From NCBI GenBank assembly GCA_045805505.1, contig JBJMLA010000162.1:124001-188000 (forward strand): a stretch of 64,000 nt of DNA, given 5' to 3'. The position numbers and the translations under genes were made by a program. This stretch comes from BP-464 sp045805505. GTDB taxonomy: Bacteria; Actinomycetota; Thermoleophilia; Solirubrobacterales; Solirubrobacteraceae. Under the pieces are notes generated by a model, which did not search any database, had not been told where the DNA came from, and worked only from the letters and a program-made list of their open reading frames with translations. Shown piece after piece: positions 25,702-37,200 of the stretch; within the stretch, counting starts at the first letter, position 1, and every line of letters begins with the position of its first letter.

Positions 25702-28052
25702 TGCGTCGTGCGCTGGGCGTCGTGGCCCTTGTCGTCGTGAGCGCCGCAACCGCGGCGGCGGCGACGTTCCCAGCCCCGAGTCTCACCCTGCAGTCGAGCT
25801 TCAGCCCCCCGGTCGGGATCGCGCGGACCGACCTCATCGACCAGACGACGTCGACCCCGTACGCCAACGCGGTCTCGGGCGACCGCTTGATCACCGTCGG
25901 CGAGGCCGGGAGCGGCAGCAGCGGCGACATCGGGATCGCGGCCCATCGCTTCGACGGCACCCTGGACCCGGCGTTCTCGGATGACGGACGGGTCGTCGTG
26001 GTCATCGCGGGCACCGAGGACCGCGCCCTCGACCTCGCCGTGCTGCCCAGCGGTGCGATCCGCGTGCTCGCCCAGGTCGGCGCGACCACCAGGATCGTCG
26101 GGCTCACCTCCACGGGCGCCGTCGACACCAGCTTCGGAGCGGCCGACGGCACGCCGGACGACGGCCAGATCGTCATCAACGCGCTGACCCCGACGGCCAT
26201 CGCGGTGGCCGGCGACGGCCGCCTCGCCGTGACGGGAACGTCGACCAACGACACCGTCGTGGCGATGTTCAACGCCGACGGCACGCCCGTGACCACGTTC
26301 GGCATCAACGGCTTCGCCACCATCAACCGCAGCGGCGACGCCACCCCGGACGGCGGCGCGGACATCGCGTTCCGCCCGGGTGGGGGCGTGCTCGTGCTCG
26401 GCGCCATCGGCAGCGGCGGCACCGGCACCGCTTTCCTGCACGCCCTCAACGACGCCGGGGCCGACGACCCGGGCTTCTCCGACGACGGCGACCTGGCCCT
26501 CGCCATCGGCGACGCTCCCACCGAGCCGCATGCGCTGGTGGTCTACGCCGGGCGCTACTGGCTGACCGGCAGCACCCGGACCGGCACCGACACCAACGCC
26601 TTCCTGGCCCGCGTGGAGGCCGACGGCACGGGCCTGCAGTCACGCCAGTTCGACATGCGCGGTCAGCTCATCGACCCGGCAACCGCCGTCACGAGCGTGG
26701 GCGACTCCCTGGCCGTCGTTCCCGGCACACCCGACACGCTGGTGGTGTCGGGATCGGTGGCCTCGGCGTCGGGGACCGACTGGGCTGCAGCCGCGTTCAA
26801 CAACCTCGGTGGCGACGTCAACGCCGCGAGCTTCGGCGACATCGCCATCTCCGTTCCTGGCTCGGGCGGGATCAACAGCGTGACGGCCGGGCCCGCGGGC
26901 TCGGTCTTCGTCGCCGGTCCCTACCAGGAGACCGTCACCACGCCGTCGAGCTCGATCACCTACACGCGGATCGGCGAGGCGAAGCTCGTCATCGACGCCG
27001 AGAAGGCCTGCAACCTCACGCTGACGGTGCCAAGCCCGCTCGAGCTCGTGCTGCGCCCGGGGGTGGCGGGGTCGGTGGACGTGAAGGTCACCAACCAGGG
27101 CACGCGCGCCTGCGCCGGGGCGATCACCGTGCCGCCGCGCTACGCGATGGGCTACAGCGGCCTGATCGGGCCGATCGCGACCGGCTCCCTGGCCCCGGGA
27201 GAGACCTTCACGGCCAAGGGTGTCGCGCTCGCCTACAGCGGGACGCTGCGTCGCCAGGACAGCGTGTCCTTCACCGTGACGGCGACGGGTGACTCGGATC
27301 TCACCGACAACTCCGGGGTCCTGGCGGTGCGCTTCAGCTACTGCGACCTCGGACTGGCGGCGGCCGGAGCCCGCGCGTTCATGCCCGACGAGGGCTCCAG
27401 GCGCTTCTCGTTCGTGGTGCGCAACCGCGGCACGCTCGCCTGCCGGGGCGTCCGCGTCGGCGTCGGCGGGCAGGCCCGGCCCGGGGCGCGGCACCCCAGC
27501 TACGTCCTGGCGGCGGGACGCGACGTCGCCGACACCGCGTCGGCGCGGCTGCGCAAGCCTGCCGAACCCGGTCAGCGGGTCCGGATCTCCTTCACCGCCG
27601 GCAGTGCTCTCGACCCGGACGCCGCCACCGCGAACAACCTCGTCACGCTCACGCCCGTGGTGCTCGGCGTGGGGGACACCGACGCACGGCGCCCACGTGG
27701 CGCGGCGCGCACCTTGCAGGGCATCGCGCGGGGAGGTCGCGGCCCCGCGTCGCGCAAGCTGCGCGCGGTGAGCAGGGTCAGCGTCGCGGTGCGGCGTCTC
27801 GGCGGCGGCTGCCGGTGGCTGTCGTCGGCGGCCAAGCCGCGTTTTCGCACGGTCAAGGCGGGGGCGAAGGGCCGCTGCACCCGCCCCGTGTGGCTTCGCG
27901 CGGCGGGCACCACGAGATGGCGCCTGAAGACCGCAGGCCTGCCCGCCGGCGACTATGAACTGCTTTCCCGTGCGTCCATTCGCGCCGGGCTCGACGAGGC
28001 GTCCTTCACCGCGGGCGACCACAATCGCGTGTCCTTCACCGTCCGGCCCTAG
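25701..28052 (+). CDS. Secreted delta-60-repeat protein with CARDB-like domains
   Basis: Exported protein of 783 aa starting at the ATG that overlaps the previous stop. After a signal peptide (VVALVVVSAATAAAA) come at least four delta-60-type repeats, recognised by the form DG-x-LD-x-x-F-x2-DG (for instance DGTLDPAFSDDGRV, GAVDTSFG, DDPGFSDDGDL), likely a beta-propeller-like fold. From about residue 435 there are two CARDB/conserved-repeat-like beta domains with paired cysteines. The C-terminal ~130 residues are Arg-rich. Located immediately upstream of the giant gene and in the same direction. Probably a surface or matrix protein. Role inferred. Confidence 0.75.
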   Translation: MRRALGVVALVVVSAATAAAATFPAPSLTLQSSFSPPVGIARTDLIDQTTSTPYANAVSGDRLITVGEAGSGSSGDIGIAAHRFDGTLDPAFSDDGRVVVVIAGTEDRALDLAVLPSGAIRVLAQVGATTRIVGLTSTGAVDTSFGAADGTPDDGQIVINALTPTAIAVAGDGRLAVTGTSTNDTVVAMFNADGTPVTTFGINGFATINRSGDATPDGGADIAFRPGGGVLVLGAIGSGGTGTAFLHALNDAGADDPGFSDDGDLALAIGDAPTEPHALVVYAGRYWLTGSTRTGTDTNAFLARVEADGTGLQSRQFDMRGQLIDPATAVTSVGDSLAVVPGTPDTLVVSGSVASASGTDWAAAAFNNLGGDVNAASFGDIAISVPGSGGINSVTAGPAGSVFVAGPYQETVTTPSSSITYTRIGEAKLVIDAEKACNLTLTVPSPLELVLRPGVAGSVDVKVTNQGTRACAGAITVPPRYAMGYSGLIGPIATGSLAPGETFTAKGVALAYSGTLRRQDSVSFTVTATGDSDLTDNSGVLAVRFSYCDLGLAAAGARAFMPDEGSRRFSFVVRNRGTLACRGVRVGVGGQARPGARHPSYVLAAGRDVADTASARLRKPAEPGQRVRISFTAGSALDPDAATANNLVTLTPVVLGVGDTDARRPRGAARTLQGIARGGRGPASRKLRAVSRVSVAVRRLGGGCRWLSSAAKPRFRTVKAGAKGRCTRPVWLRAAGTTRWRLKTAGLPAGDYELLSRASIRAGLDEASFTAGDHNRVSFTVRP

Positions 28053-28078
28053 AACCGGGCGCGTTGCCACCCAAGACT

Positions 28079-28113
28079 CCCCAGAAATGGGGGGAAGACC
28101 CACACTTCTGGGG
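28079..28113. repeat. 35-nt imperfect hairpin between two surface-protein genes
   Basis: Symmetric stem-loop: arms CCCCAGAA (28079-28086) and TTCTGGGG (28106-28113), a 1x1 mismatch, TG/CA, another 1x1 mismatch, GGG/CCC and a 5-nt loop. It begins 26 nt after the stop at 28052 and has no T run, so it could be a terminator without a U tract, an mRNA-stabilising structure or a REP-like element. Confidence 0.6.
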
Positions 28114-28118
28114 ATGGT

Positions 28119-28276
28119 GCCCGAGCGGTGTTCGGGCGATACTCAACGTGGCCGCGCGGGCACGCCCCGAGACTCCGCAAGGCCGTCCCCACTACTTGCT
28201 TCCCCCGGCCCCGTCAGCAGTTGCCTTGTCGCGCGACGCCTTCGCGCTGCCGGTCCGTGGACCGAGCATCATCGGC
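28119..28276 (+). promoter_or_regulatory. Leader of the giant surface-protein gene
   Basis: Second hairpin GCCCGA/TCGGGC (28119-28137) followed by about 140 nt up to the GTG at 28277. The frame is open throughout, with in-frame GTG at 28148, but the encoded stretch is not protein-like before the hydrophobic segment. No clear Shine-Dalgarno or TAnnnT box is placed correctly for 28277, so promoter and start remain uncertain. Confidence 0.35.
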
Positions 28277-31200
28277 GTGCGCGAGAGCCGCTTCGCCCGG
28301 CTGCTCATGCTGCTCGGCCTCTTCGCGCTGCTGGCCGGTTACCTGCTGCCTTCGGCGGCGACGATCTTCGCCGACACCCCGAGCCCCGCCCTGCCGGCCC
28401 TCGAGACGCCGACCCTCGAGTTCCCGGTGGTCAAGACGCCGAAGCCGCCCGCCCAGAGCCGGACCGCCAAGCCCGCGCCCGCGGTGCCGGCCGTCCCGGC
28501 CGCCGCTCCGGCTCGCGCAGCGACGGCGACGGGGCTCCAGGCGGCACCGGCGATCGCCGCGCAACCCGCGAGTCGCCCCGCCCCGGCGCCGCGGATCCAG
28601 CTGCCGGTGATCAGCAACCGGTACGCGCAGGATCCCGCCGCCACCGCGAAGCCGGCCAAGGACCCGTTCGCGAACGTCCCGGTGGTCGAGGCCTCCACCG
28701 GGCCGGCGCCGGTCTTCTCCGACGACGCCGACACCGCGGGTCACGCGCAGGTCGTCGAATCGACCAGCCCCCTGGACGCCGCGGCTGCGCAGATCCCCGC
28801 TCCGCAGGTTCCCGCGGCGATCAGCCGCGTGGTCGCCGAGGCTGCACCCGAGGTCGAGGCTGCACCGGTCGTCGAGGCTGCACCCGAGGTCGAGGCTGTG
28901 CCGGTGGCCACCGAGCCCGCGGCGACCGAGCCTGCTCCGGCGCCCGAGGCTCCCGCCGAGCCGGCGCCCGCCCCGGCCGCTGAGGCGCCCGCGCCGGCCG
29001 CCGAGCCCGCGACCGTGACGCCCGATCCTGCGCCGGTGATCGCGCCGACCACGCAGACGACGATCTCCGCTGCACCGGCCGCCCCGGTCCTGGTGGCCGC
29101 TCCGGCACCGGTCGTGCCGATCGTCGTGCCCGTGTCCGAGCCGCTGCTCACGGCGACGGCCGATGTCCTGGCCGCCGCCACGGCGCCCGATCCCGCGACG
29201 CTCACGCTGTCGGTGACCACGGACACGCCGGCACCCGCCGCCGGCGCCCCGCTCCTCGTGCCGGCCGACGCCGGCGACGCGATCGGGCCCCTCGCACCCA
29301 CGGAGACCATCGGCGCGCCGTCGGCGTCCGGCGTCGCCCCCGACCCCGCCGCCCCCGCGGCCGGTGCCACCGCCGGCGCTGCCGCGCCCGCGGGCTCCGG
29401 CGACGGCCCCGCTCCTGCCACCGTCGAGACCGACGCCGTGCTCGCACCTCCCGCGGGTTCGACGATCGCACCCGGCAGCACCGATCTGATCACGTCATCC
29501 GGTACCGAGCAGGCGACCGCGCGCGGTCCTCCCGCCGGCGCCGTGCTCATCACCGCCGCCCAGGGCGGCAGCGTCTCCTCCGGCGCCGCCACGCTCACGT
29601 TCGCGCCCGGCAGCCTGCCGGCGGACGCCTGGGTCACCGTCACGCCCGTGCAGGTCACGCTTCCCGGTGCCCACACGACGACCACCGCCTATGACCTCGT
29701 CGCCATCGACGTCCTCACGGGCCAGGTCATCGAGCTCTTCAACTCGCCGCCGGTCCTCACCGTCGCCGGCGCCGCCACGCCCGGCGCCGCGATCTACTAC
29801 CTGCCGCCGGGAGGCGCCCCCGAGCTGATCGCGTCGACCGTCACGCCCGACGGCACCGTCAGCGCCGGGCTTCCGCACTTCTCGACCTACGTGGTCACCA
29901 GCGGCGGACCGTCGCCGGCGCCCCAGAACGACATCCTGACCATCACGCTGAGCAGCGAGAAGGACCGGACGATCCTGGTCACCGCGACCCAGGTCACCGT
30001 CGCCGAGGAGAGCACGACGATCGTCTACACGTACTCGATGAGCGGCATCACGACGCTGATCATCAAGGCGGCCGACGACGACGAGCAGGACGACACGCTG
30101 GTCATCAGCATCGCCGACGGCCCCATCGCCGCGACGATCACCTTCGAGGGCGGCGAGGGCAAGAACCAGGTCTCGCTCGTCGGCCTGGGCTCCACCTCCA
30201 CCTCGTCGACCTGGACGATCGGCGCGCTCACGGCGGGCAACAGCAGCGTCAGCGTCAGCGTCGTCGCCGGCACCACGGCCTTCAGCTTCAAGGACGTCAA
30301 CGAGATCCGGGCCGACGGCACGGACGACAAGATCGTCGGGCCGGACCGCGACACGACCTGGCGGATGTCGGTCGAGAGCAAGGCCGGCGCGGTCTCGGTG
30401 GTTCCGGGCTTCGTCACCTACGACGTCTTCTTCTACGGCTTCGAGAAGCTGGCCGGCGGCGTCGGCGTCAACTCGCTCATCGCGCCGACCGCCGCCGACA
30501 TCACCGCCGCCACGCAGGTCCTCGGCACCACGACCTGGACGATCACCGGCGCCAACGCCGGAACGGTGATGGGCTTCACCTTCACGGGCATGGACGTCCT
30601 GACGGCCGATCCCGCCTCGACGCACACCACCGACCCGGGCTTCGCCACGGGCATCGCGATCTCGGCCACCGGCGGCACCTGGACGGCCACGTACGGCGAC
30701 CAGGTCACGGCGCCGCTCGCCTTCGACATCACGGCGTCGGCGCTGCAGGCGGCGCTCGAGGCGCTGAGCAACCTCGCTCCCGGCGACGTCACGGTCTCGG
30801 GTTCGCCCACCCTCTTCACGATCACCTTCCCCAACCGCAGCGGCGACACCCTCACCACGGACGCCGCGCTGCTCACCGGAGGCGCCGGCACGGCGACGGT
30901 GACCGTCATCACGCAGACGGCGTCGACCACCCTCGACCACAAGGACACGCTCGACGGCCCCGCCGGCCCCACGGTGTGGACGGTCGGCTCCGACAACCGG
31001 TCCGGCACCGTCGCCGGCATGTCCTTCTCCGGGTTCGACATCCTCGTCGGCTCCGGCAGCGACTCGATGACGGGCCCGGACGCCGGCCTGACCTGGGCCA
31101 TCACCGGCACCGGGGCCGGGACGGTCCAGCTCATGACCTTCACCGGGTTCACGTCGCTGGGCGGCGGCACGGGCACCGACGTCGTCGAGGGGCCCGCCGG

Positions 31201-34200
31201 GACCTGGACCTGGACCGTCACCGACGCGACCGGCACCACGGCGCTGACGGTGGCCTCGATCGCGCTGACGGGCTTCGACCGGCTCATCGGCGGCTCGGGC
31301 ACGGACACGCTGATCGCGCCCCCGAGCACCGCCTGGACGCTGCGCGGGCCGGGCAGCGGCTCGATGGGCGATCTGCTGTTCAACGGCTTCGAGACGCTCG
31401 ACGGCGACACCGGCAACACGCTGTCGACGCCGACCGACGTGACCTTCTCGGGCGGCTCGAGCACCGCGCCGGTCCTGGGCATGTCGCTGATCAGCTTCGT
31501 CAGCATCGTCGACGGGGTGCTGGTCGGCACGCCGCAGGCCGAGATCGAGATCGCGGGCGGCAGGGGCAACGACAACATCGTCATCTCCGCCGGCGGCGCC
31601 GGCAACACCGTCGTCCAGATCAACGGCGGCACGCCTTACACGATCATCAACCCGACGTCGAAGCTGATCATCCTCGGCAACGGCGGCGAGGACACGATCA
31701 CCATCAGCGGCCTCGGATCGGGCTTCTCGGCCGACTTGCTCATCTACGGCGGCGAGCGGCTTCCCGCAGACGCCGCGACCACGACGCCCGCGCTCGCGCA
31801 GTGGATCGCGAAGTTCATGGACGTCTCCGACGTCGACGACACGATCATCGTCTCGGGCGACATCAACACCGGCGGCGGCGACTTCTTCGCCCTGGGCACC
31901 ACGTTCACGCTCCAGGCGAACGCGTCGATCAACACCACCAAGACCGGCACGCCCGACACCTACGGCGACGTGACGATCTGGGCCCGCAAGCTGGGCCTGT
32001 CGATCGAGAACGCCTCGCCGGGCTTCGGCACCACGACGCGCAACGCCACGATCACCATCGAGGACGGGGCGACGATCACCGCCGGCGCCATCTACCTGCG
32101 GGCCTACACCGACGACATGGTGTCGCTGGCCCAGGCGCTGGGCGCCACCAACATGGCGCAGGTCCTCGCGCTCAAGGCGCTCGAGGCCCTCACGGCCATC
32201 GTCACCGGGCTGCTGCCGGTCAAGGCGCTGGTCAAGGAGAGCGCCGCGAAGATCTTCATCAAGGACGCCACGCTCACCGCCAAGACCGGGCCGCTCGACC
32301 TCCTGGCCAGCTCCTACGTCAACAGCGTGGCCGCGATCAACATGCTCGTCTTCGCGGTGCTGGGCTACGTCCACGCCATCGCCACCGCCGAGGTGGACAT
32401 CGCGACGGGCGCCACCCTGACCGCCGACACCGGCCGCATCGAGATCGTCTCCGACGCCCGCGCGACGTCCAAGCTCGAGAGCACAGGCGCGCTGGACCTC
32501 GATCAGCAGATCGCCGTCACCGGCGCGGCCGACCAGTTCGTCGTCGCGATCGCCACCGCCTACGCCAAGTCGGTCTCGCACGTCACGCTGCACACCGGCG
32601 CGGTCGTCGATGCCAAGACCAACTCGGCGAACCTGCGTGCCACGGGCGCGGTCTCCGGGACCACGATCGCCATGGCCAGCGGCCTGCCGGACGGCACCGC
32701 GTCCGTCGCCTTCTCGATCGAGATCACCGAGTCCGACATCGAGGCCAAGGTCGAGGGGTTGGTCACGTCCGGCGCGACGCTGTCGACACCCTCGTTCCAG
32801 GTCGCCTTCAACCCCAACGCCGGCGGCGGCCCCAGCTGGGACGAGGCCACCGACATCGTCACCATCGGCCCGCACGCCTTCAAGACCGGCGACAAGGTCG
32901 TCTACCGCGTCAACGGCGGCGATCCCATGGGCGGGTCCGCGGCCCTGTTCCCGCTGATCGACGGCGAGACCTACTACGTCATCTACATCGACGCCACGCG
33001 GATCCAGCTCGCCGACACGCTGCTCGCCGCGCTGGCCGGCCGCGCCCACGACATCGCGTCCTTCACCGCCGGGGTCAACGCCAAGACCTTCGATGCCGGC
33101 GACGTCGACCCGAACACCGACACCATCAAGCTCAGCACCCGCTACGGCGGCGACGACCCCGCGAGCTGGAGCGTCTGGCCCAAGGCGATCTCCAACGGGC
33201 AGGCCCTGGCCTACACGCAGGGCACCTCCGTCATCGGCGGCCTGACCAACGGCGGGGTCTACTACGCGATCGTCGACACCGGCGCCATCAACCTGACCGG
33301 CGACTACACGCTGCAGCCCCGGCAGATCCTCAAGCTCGCCCGGACCTACGCCGAGGCCCTCGCCGGCGTCGCCATCGACCTGACGATCACCGCCGGCGCG
33401 ACGGGCTACGGCTTCACGGTCCTGCACCAGCTGCTCTCGGCCTCGGCCAACGGCATCGGCGTGGTGTCGGCCCTCGACGCCGAGGACCACTTCGAGGCCA
33501 AGGCGGGCCTGGGCAAGGAGCGCCCCGACAACATCCTCGAGACCTTCGTCAAGGGCCTGTCCCTGGTCAAGTGGGCCAAGGCGACCGGCAAGGTCGTGGC
33601 CGCGGTCGTCGCCTATCCGTTCAAGAAGTTCTTCAAGTGGGCCCTGTCGCTCAGCGACGACGCCGCCAAGATCACCGAGCTGGGCATGGCCGGAGCCGTC
33701 GCCATCGGCTACGGCAACCACGACGTGACGACGACGGTCGGCAACCTGGCCGTGCTCAAGTCGAGCCGCGATCTCCTGATCACCGCCGACATCGTCCAGC
33801 GTCAGCAGTCCGCGGTCGACGCCTGGATCAAGCCCGGCAAGGCCCACCAGTCCCTGGGCCAGATCCTGGACATCCTCAGCATTCTCAGCCCGACCCCGGG
33901 GCCCGACGTCCAGAAGGACGACGCCGTCAGCTTCGCCATCGCCGTCGGCGTCATCAGCAACGCCGCCAAGGTCAACGTCCTGGGCGGCACGAGCTCCGCG
34001 AACTCCGCGAACCTCGACGCCTCCCGCGCGCTGCGCATCGCGTCCGACGTCTCGATGCCCTTCCTGGGCCGCATCGACGGCATCCCCGGCTCGATCAACG
34101 CGCTGATCGCCGGCCTGCGCAGCGGCGGCATCGGCTCGATCAACGCCCTGCTCAGCCCCCAGGGCGCCGCCGAGCTGCTGCGCAAGACGTTCGTCAACAC

Positions 34201-37200
34201 CTGGGCGCGGTCCTCGGCGCAGGGCAAGAACCTCGGCGTCGCACTGTCGCTCAACAGCCTGACCATCGGCAACACGGCTGAGACCAACGTCGGGGACGAC
34301 GTCGACATCAACAAGGTCGCCGCGCTCAACACCGACGACCAGCTGGTCGTCATCGCCTCGCGCAACCGCTCGCAGCTCATCGAGGTCGCCGGCAACTTCG
34401 ACACCCTCCTCAAGGACCTCTTCGGCTCGGCCGGCACCTCCGGCAAGAAGAAGGGCGTCGGCGCCGCGGTCGCCGTGACGGTGCTCACCAACTCGACCAA
34501 GACCGTCACGGGCGGCTTGAACATCACCGTGGGCAAGAACGCCGGGCTCTTCGTCACCGCGGAGGAGGGCGTGTTCCACCTGCAGCTCGGCCAGTCGGGC
34601 GGCTCGTCGGAGACCCTGGCCGTCTCCGGCACGCTGAGCTCCTTCACCCAGAGCAGCACGACGCTCGCGCAGCTGGGCATCGGCTCCGTCGTCGGCGGCG
34701 GTCCGGTCGCGGTCCTCGCCGGCTCCAACAGCGTGGTGCTCACGTTCGGCGGCGACGTCACCAAGGGCGAGGGCGCGGGCATCGGCATCACCATCGTCAA
34801 CAACAACGTCCTGCGGTCGACCAAGGCCGTGATCGGCGACGAGTTCCTCACCGGCGCGATCACCGCCACGAACATCGACGCCGTCGGCGGGATCCGCGTC
34901 GAGGCGATGTCGGACGGGTCGATCTGGACGCTCTCGGTCGCCGCGTCGATCATCGACCAGAGCCCGACGCCGCCCACCGGCACCGACCCGTCCAAGACCG
35001 CCGTCGCCGGTGCCGAGACCGCCGCCAAGAACGCGTCCGGCTTCGAGAACGCGTGGGGCGTCGCGGGCGCCGTCTCGGTCAACGTCTTCGACGACACGAC
35101 CTACGCCATCTTCGACTCGGCCGGCCGCCTGGGCAGCACCGCCACCACGGCGATCGCCATCCGTGCCCGTGACGACGCCGACGTCATCTCGATCACGGGT
35201 GCCGCGGCCTTCGTCAGCTCGAGCTCGCCGACCGCCGGCAAGAGCAGCACCGCCCTGGCCGGCGCGATCAGCGTCGTCGTCGTCGACCTCGACACGCAGG
35301 CGCTGATCTACGGGCCGACGATCCTCGGCAAGACCACCGGCTCGTCGCTGACCGTCGAGGCCACGCGCACCGGCATGCTGATCACCGGCGCGATCGGCGC
35401 CGCCGGCTCGAAGGTCAACCCGGCGATCACGACCTCGGACACGATCACCGGCTCCTTCTCGGTCAACATCGTCGACAGCACGACGACCGCTGCCGTCCGC
35501 CGGTCGCCGGCCATCACCGTCTCCGATGCGCTGAACATCACGGCCTACGACGAGACGCTGATCGTCGCCGTCGGCGGCGCCGTGTCGATCGACCCGGCCG
35601 GCCGGTCCGGCACCGGCGTGGCCATCGGCGTCGTCGTGATGGATCGCAACACCCAGGCCTCGCTCGAAGGCGCCGTGGCGGGGACCACGACCGTCAACGC
35701 CGGGTCGCTCTCCATCAAGGGCGAGAACTCCGGCAAGACGGTGACCGTCGGCCTGTCCGTCGGCGTCGGCCAGAACGCGGTGGCCTTCACGATCGCCATC
35801 AACGTCATCGACACCCAGGTGGGCGCCACGCTGACGCGCTCAGCGGTCACCGCCAAGACCGGCGACGTCCTCATCGACGCCTACGACCACACCGGGCTCT
35901 ACTCCGGTGTCGGCGGCGTGGCGGTCTCGCTGGTCAAGCCAGACCCCAAGCGCGGTTCGCTGCGCATGGCCGTCGGCATCTCGATCGCCGTCAACGACAT
36001 CACCCGCCAGGACGCGCTGGCGACCGTCGACAGCTCGACGGTCACCGCCAAGGGCGCGATCACGGTGACGGCCCGGGCCGAGGGCGAGATCTTCAGCCTC
36101 ACCGTCGCCGGCGTCGGCTCGGGCGGCGCCGACCCGAAGGCCAAGATCCGCATCGTCGGCGCCGGCGCCATCAGCGTCAACTTCATCACCGGCAAGGTCC
36201 AGGCGCGGGTCCTCGGGACCGGCAGCGTCCTGCGCAGCGGCGACAACACGGTGTCGGGCGGCAGTGGCCGCGACACCACCAAGGCCATCACGATCTCGGG
36301 CACCGACACGACGACGATCACCGCCAACGCGGGCGCCGTCGCGCTGCTCTTCGCCGGCCCGGGCCCGTCGGACTCCACCAACGTCACCGTCGGCGCCGCC
36401 GCCGCCCAGAACGAGATCGACAAGACCGTCGAGGGCAGCGCGACCAACGCGACGCTCGACGCGGGCGGCGACCTCGCCCTGGCGGCCTCGGCCGACGGCT
36501 ACATCTGGTCGCTCGCGCTCGGCATCGCCGGCACGGTCAGCGGCGCCGCCGGCAACGGCCTGGCCGGCGCCGGCAGCGGCACGGGCAACTCGGTGACCAG
36601 CACCGTGCTCGCCCTCCTGACCGGCGGCAGCGCCACTGCGGGTGGCAACCTCACGCTCACGGCCACGGACTCCTCGCAGATCGACGGCAGCTCCGGCGGC
36701 ATCGCGTTCCAGTTCTCGCGCGGCCCTCCCAGCGGCGGTGGCAGCGCAGCGATCGGCCTCTCGATCGCGCTCAACACCCTCACCCCGACGATCACCGCCA
36801 AGGTCGACGGCACCAAGCTCAAGTCCACGGGCAAGATCGCCATCAGCGCGACCACCCCGTCCACCGCCTCGATCACCGCCGTGGCCATCGGCGGAGCGGT
36901 CAACGCCACGCAGGGCAGCGGCACCACGGCCAGCGTGGCCGTCGGCGGCGCCACCGCCCGCAACGAGATCGGCGGCTCGGTCACCGCGACCATCGTCAAC
37001 GTCAGCGGTTCCGGCATCGACATCGACGCCGGCCAGGCGCTCGAGATCACCGCGGTCTCGCTCAAGGAGATCACCGCCGTCTCGATCGGCGGCGCCGTCG
37101 CCATCGGCGGGAGCACCGGCAGCGCCGGCGCGGTGTCGATCGGCCTGGCCATCGCGCTGAGCCGCATCACCACCACGCTCGAGGCCTCGCTCGTCGACAG

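Noticed and set aside
28064..28276. First ~70 codons of the open frame before the giant protein's signal segment
   Set aside because: They cover two hairpins, contain the only unpaired Cys, and place the signal segment unusually far from the N-terminus, so a later start is preferred.
28119..28276. Known riboswitch before the giant gene
   Set aside because: I could not match the conserved cores of cyclic di-GMP, ydaO or other riboswitches I know; only simple hairpins are visible.
29495..34579. Second long minus-strand open frame (about 1,700 codons) opposite the giant gene
   Set aside because: Same low-information composition and no start signal or domain; antisense shadow.
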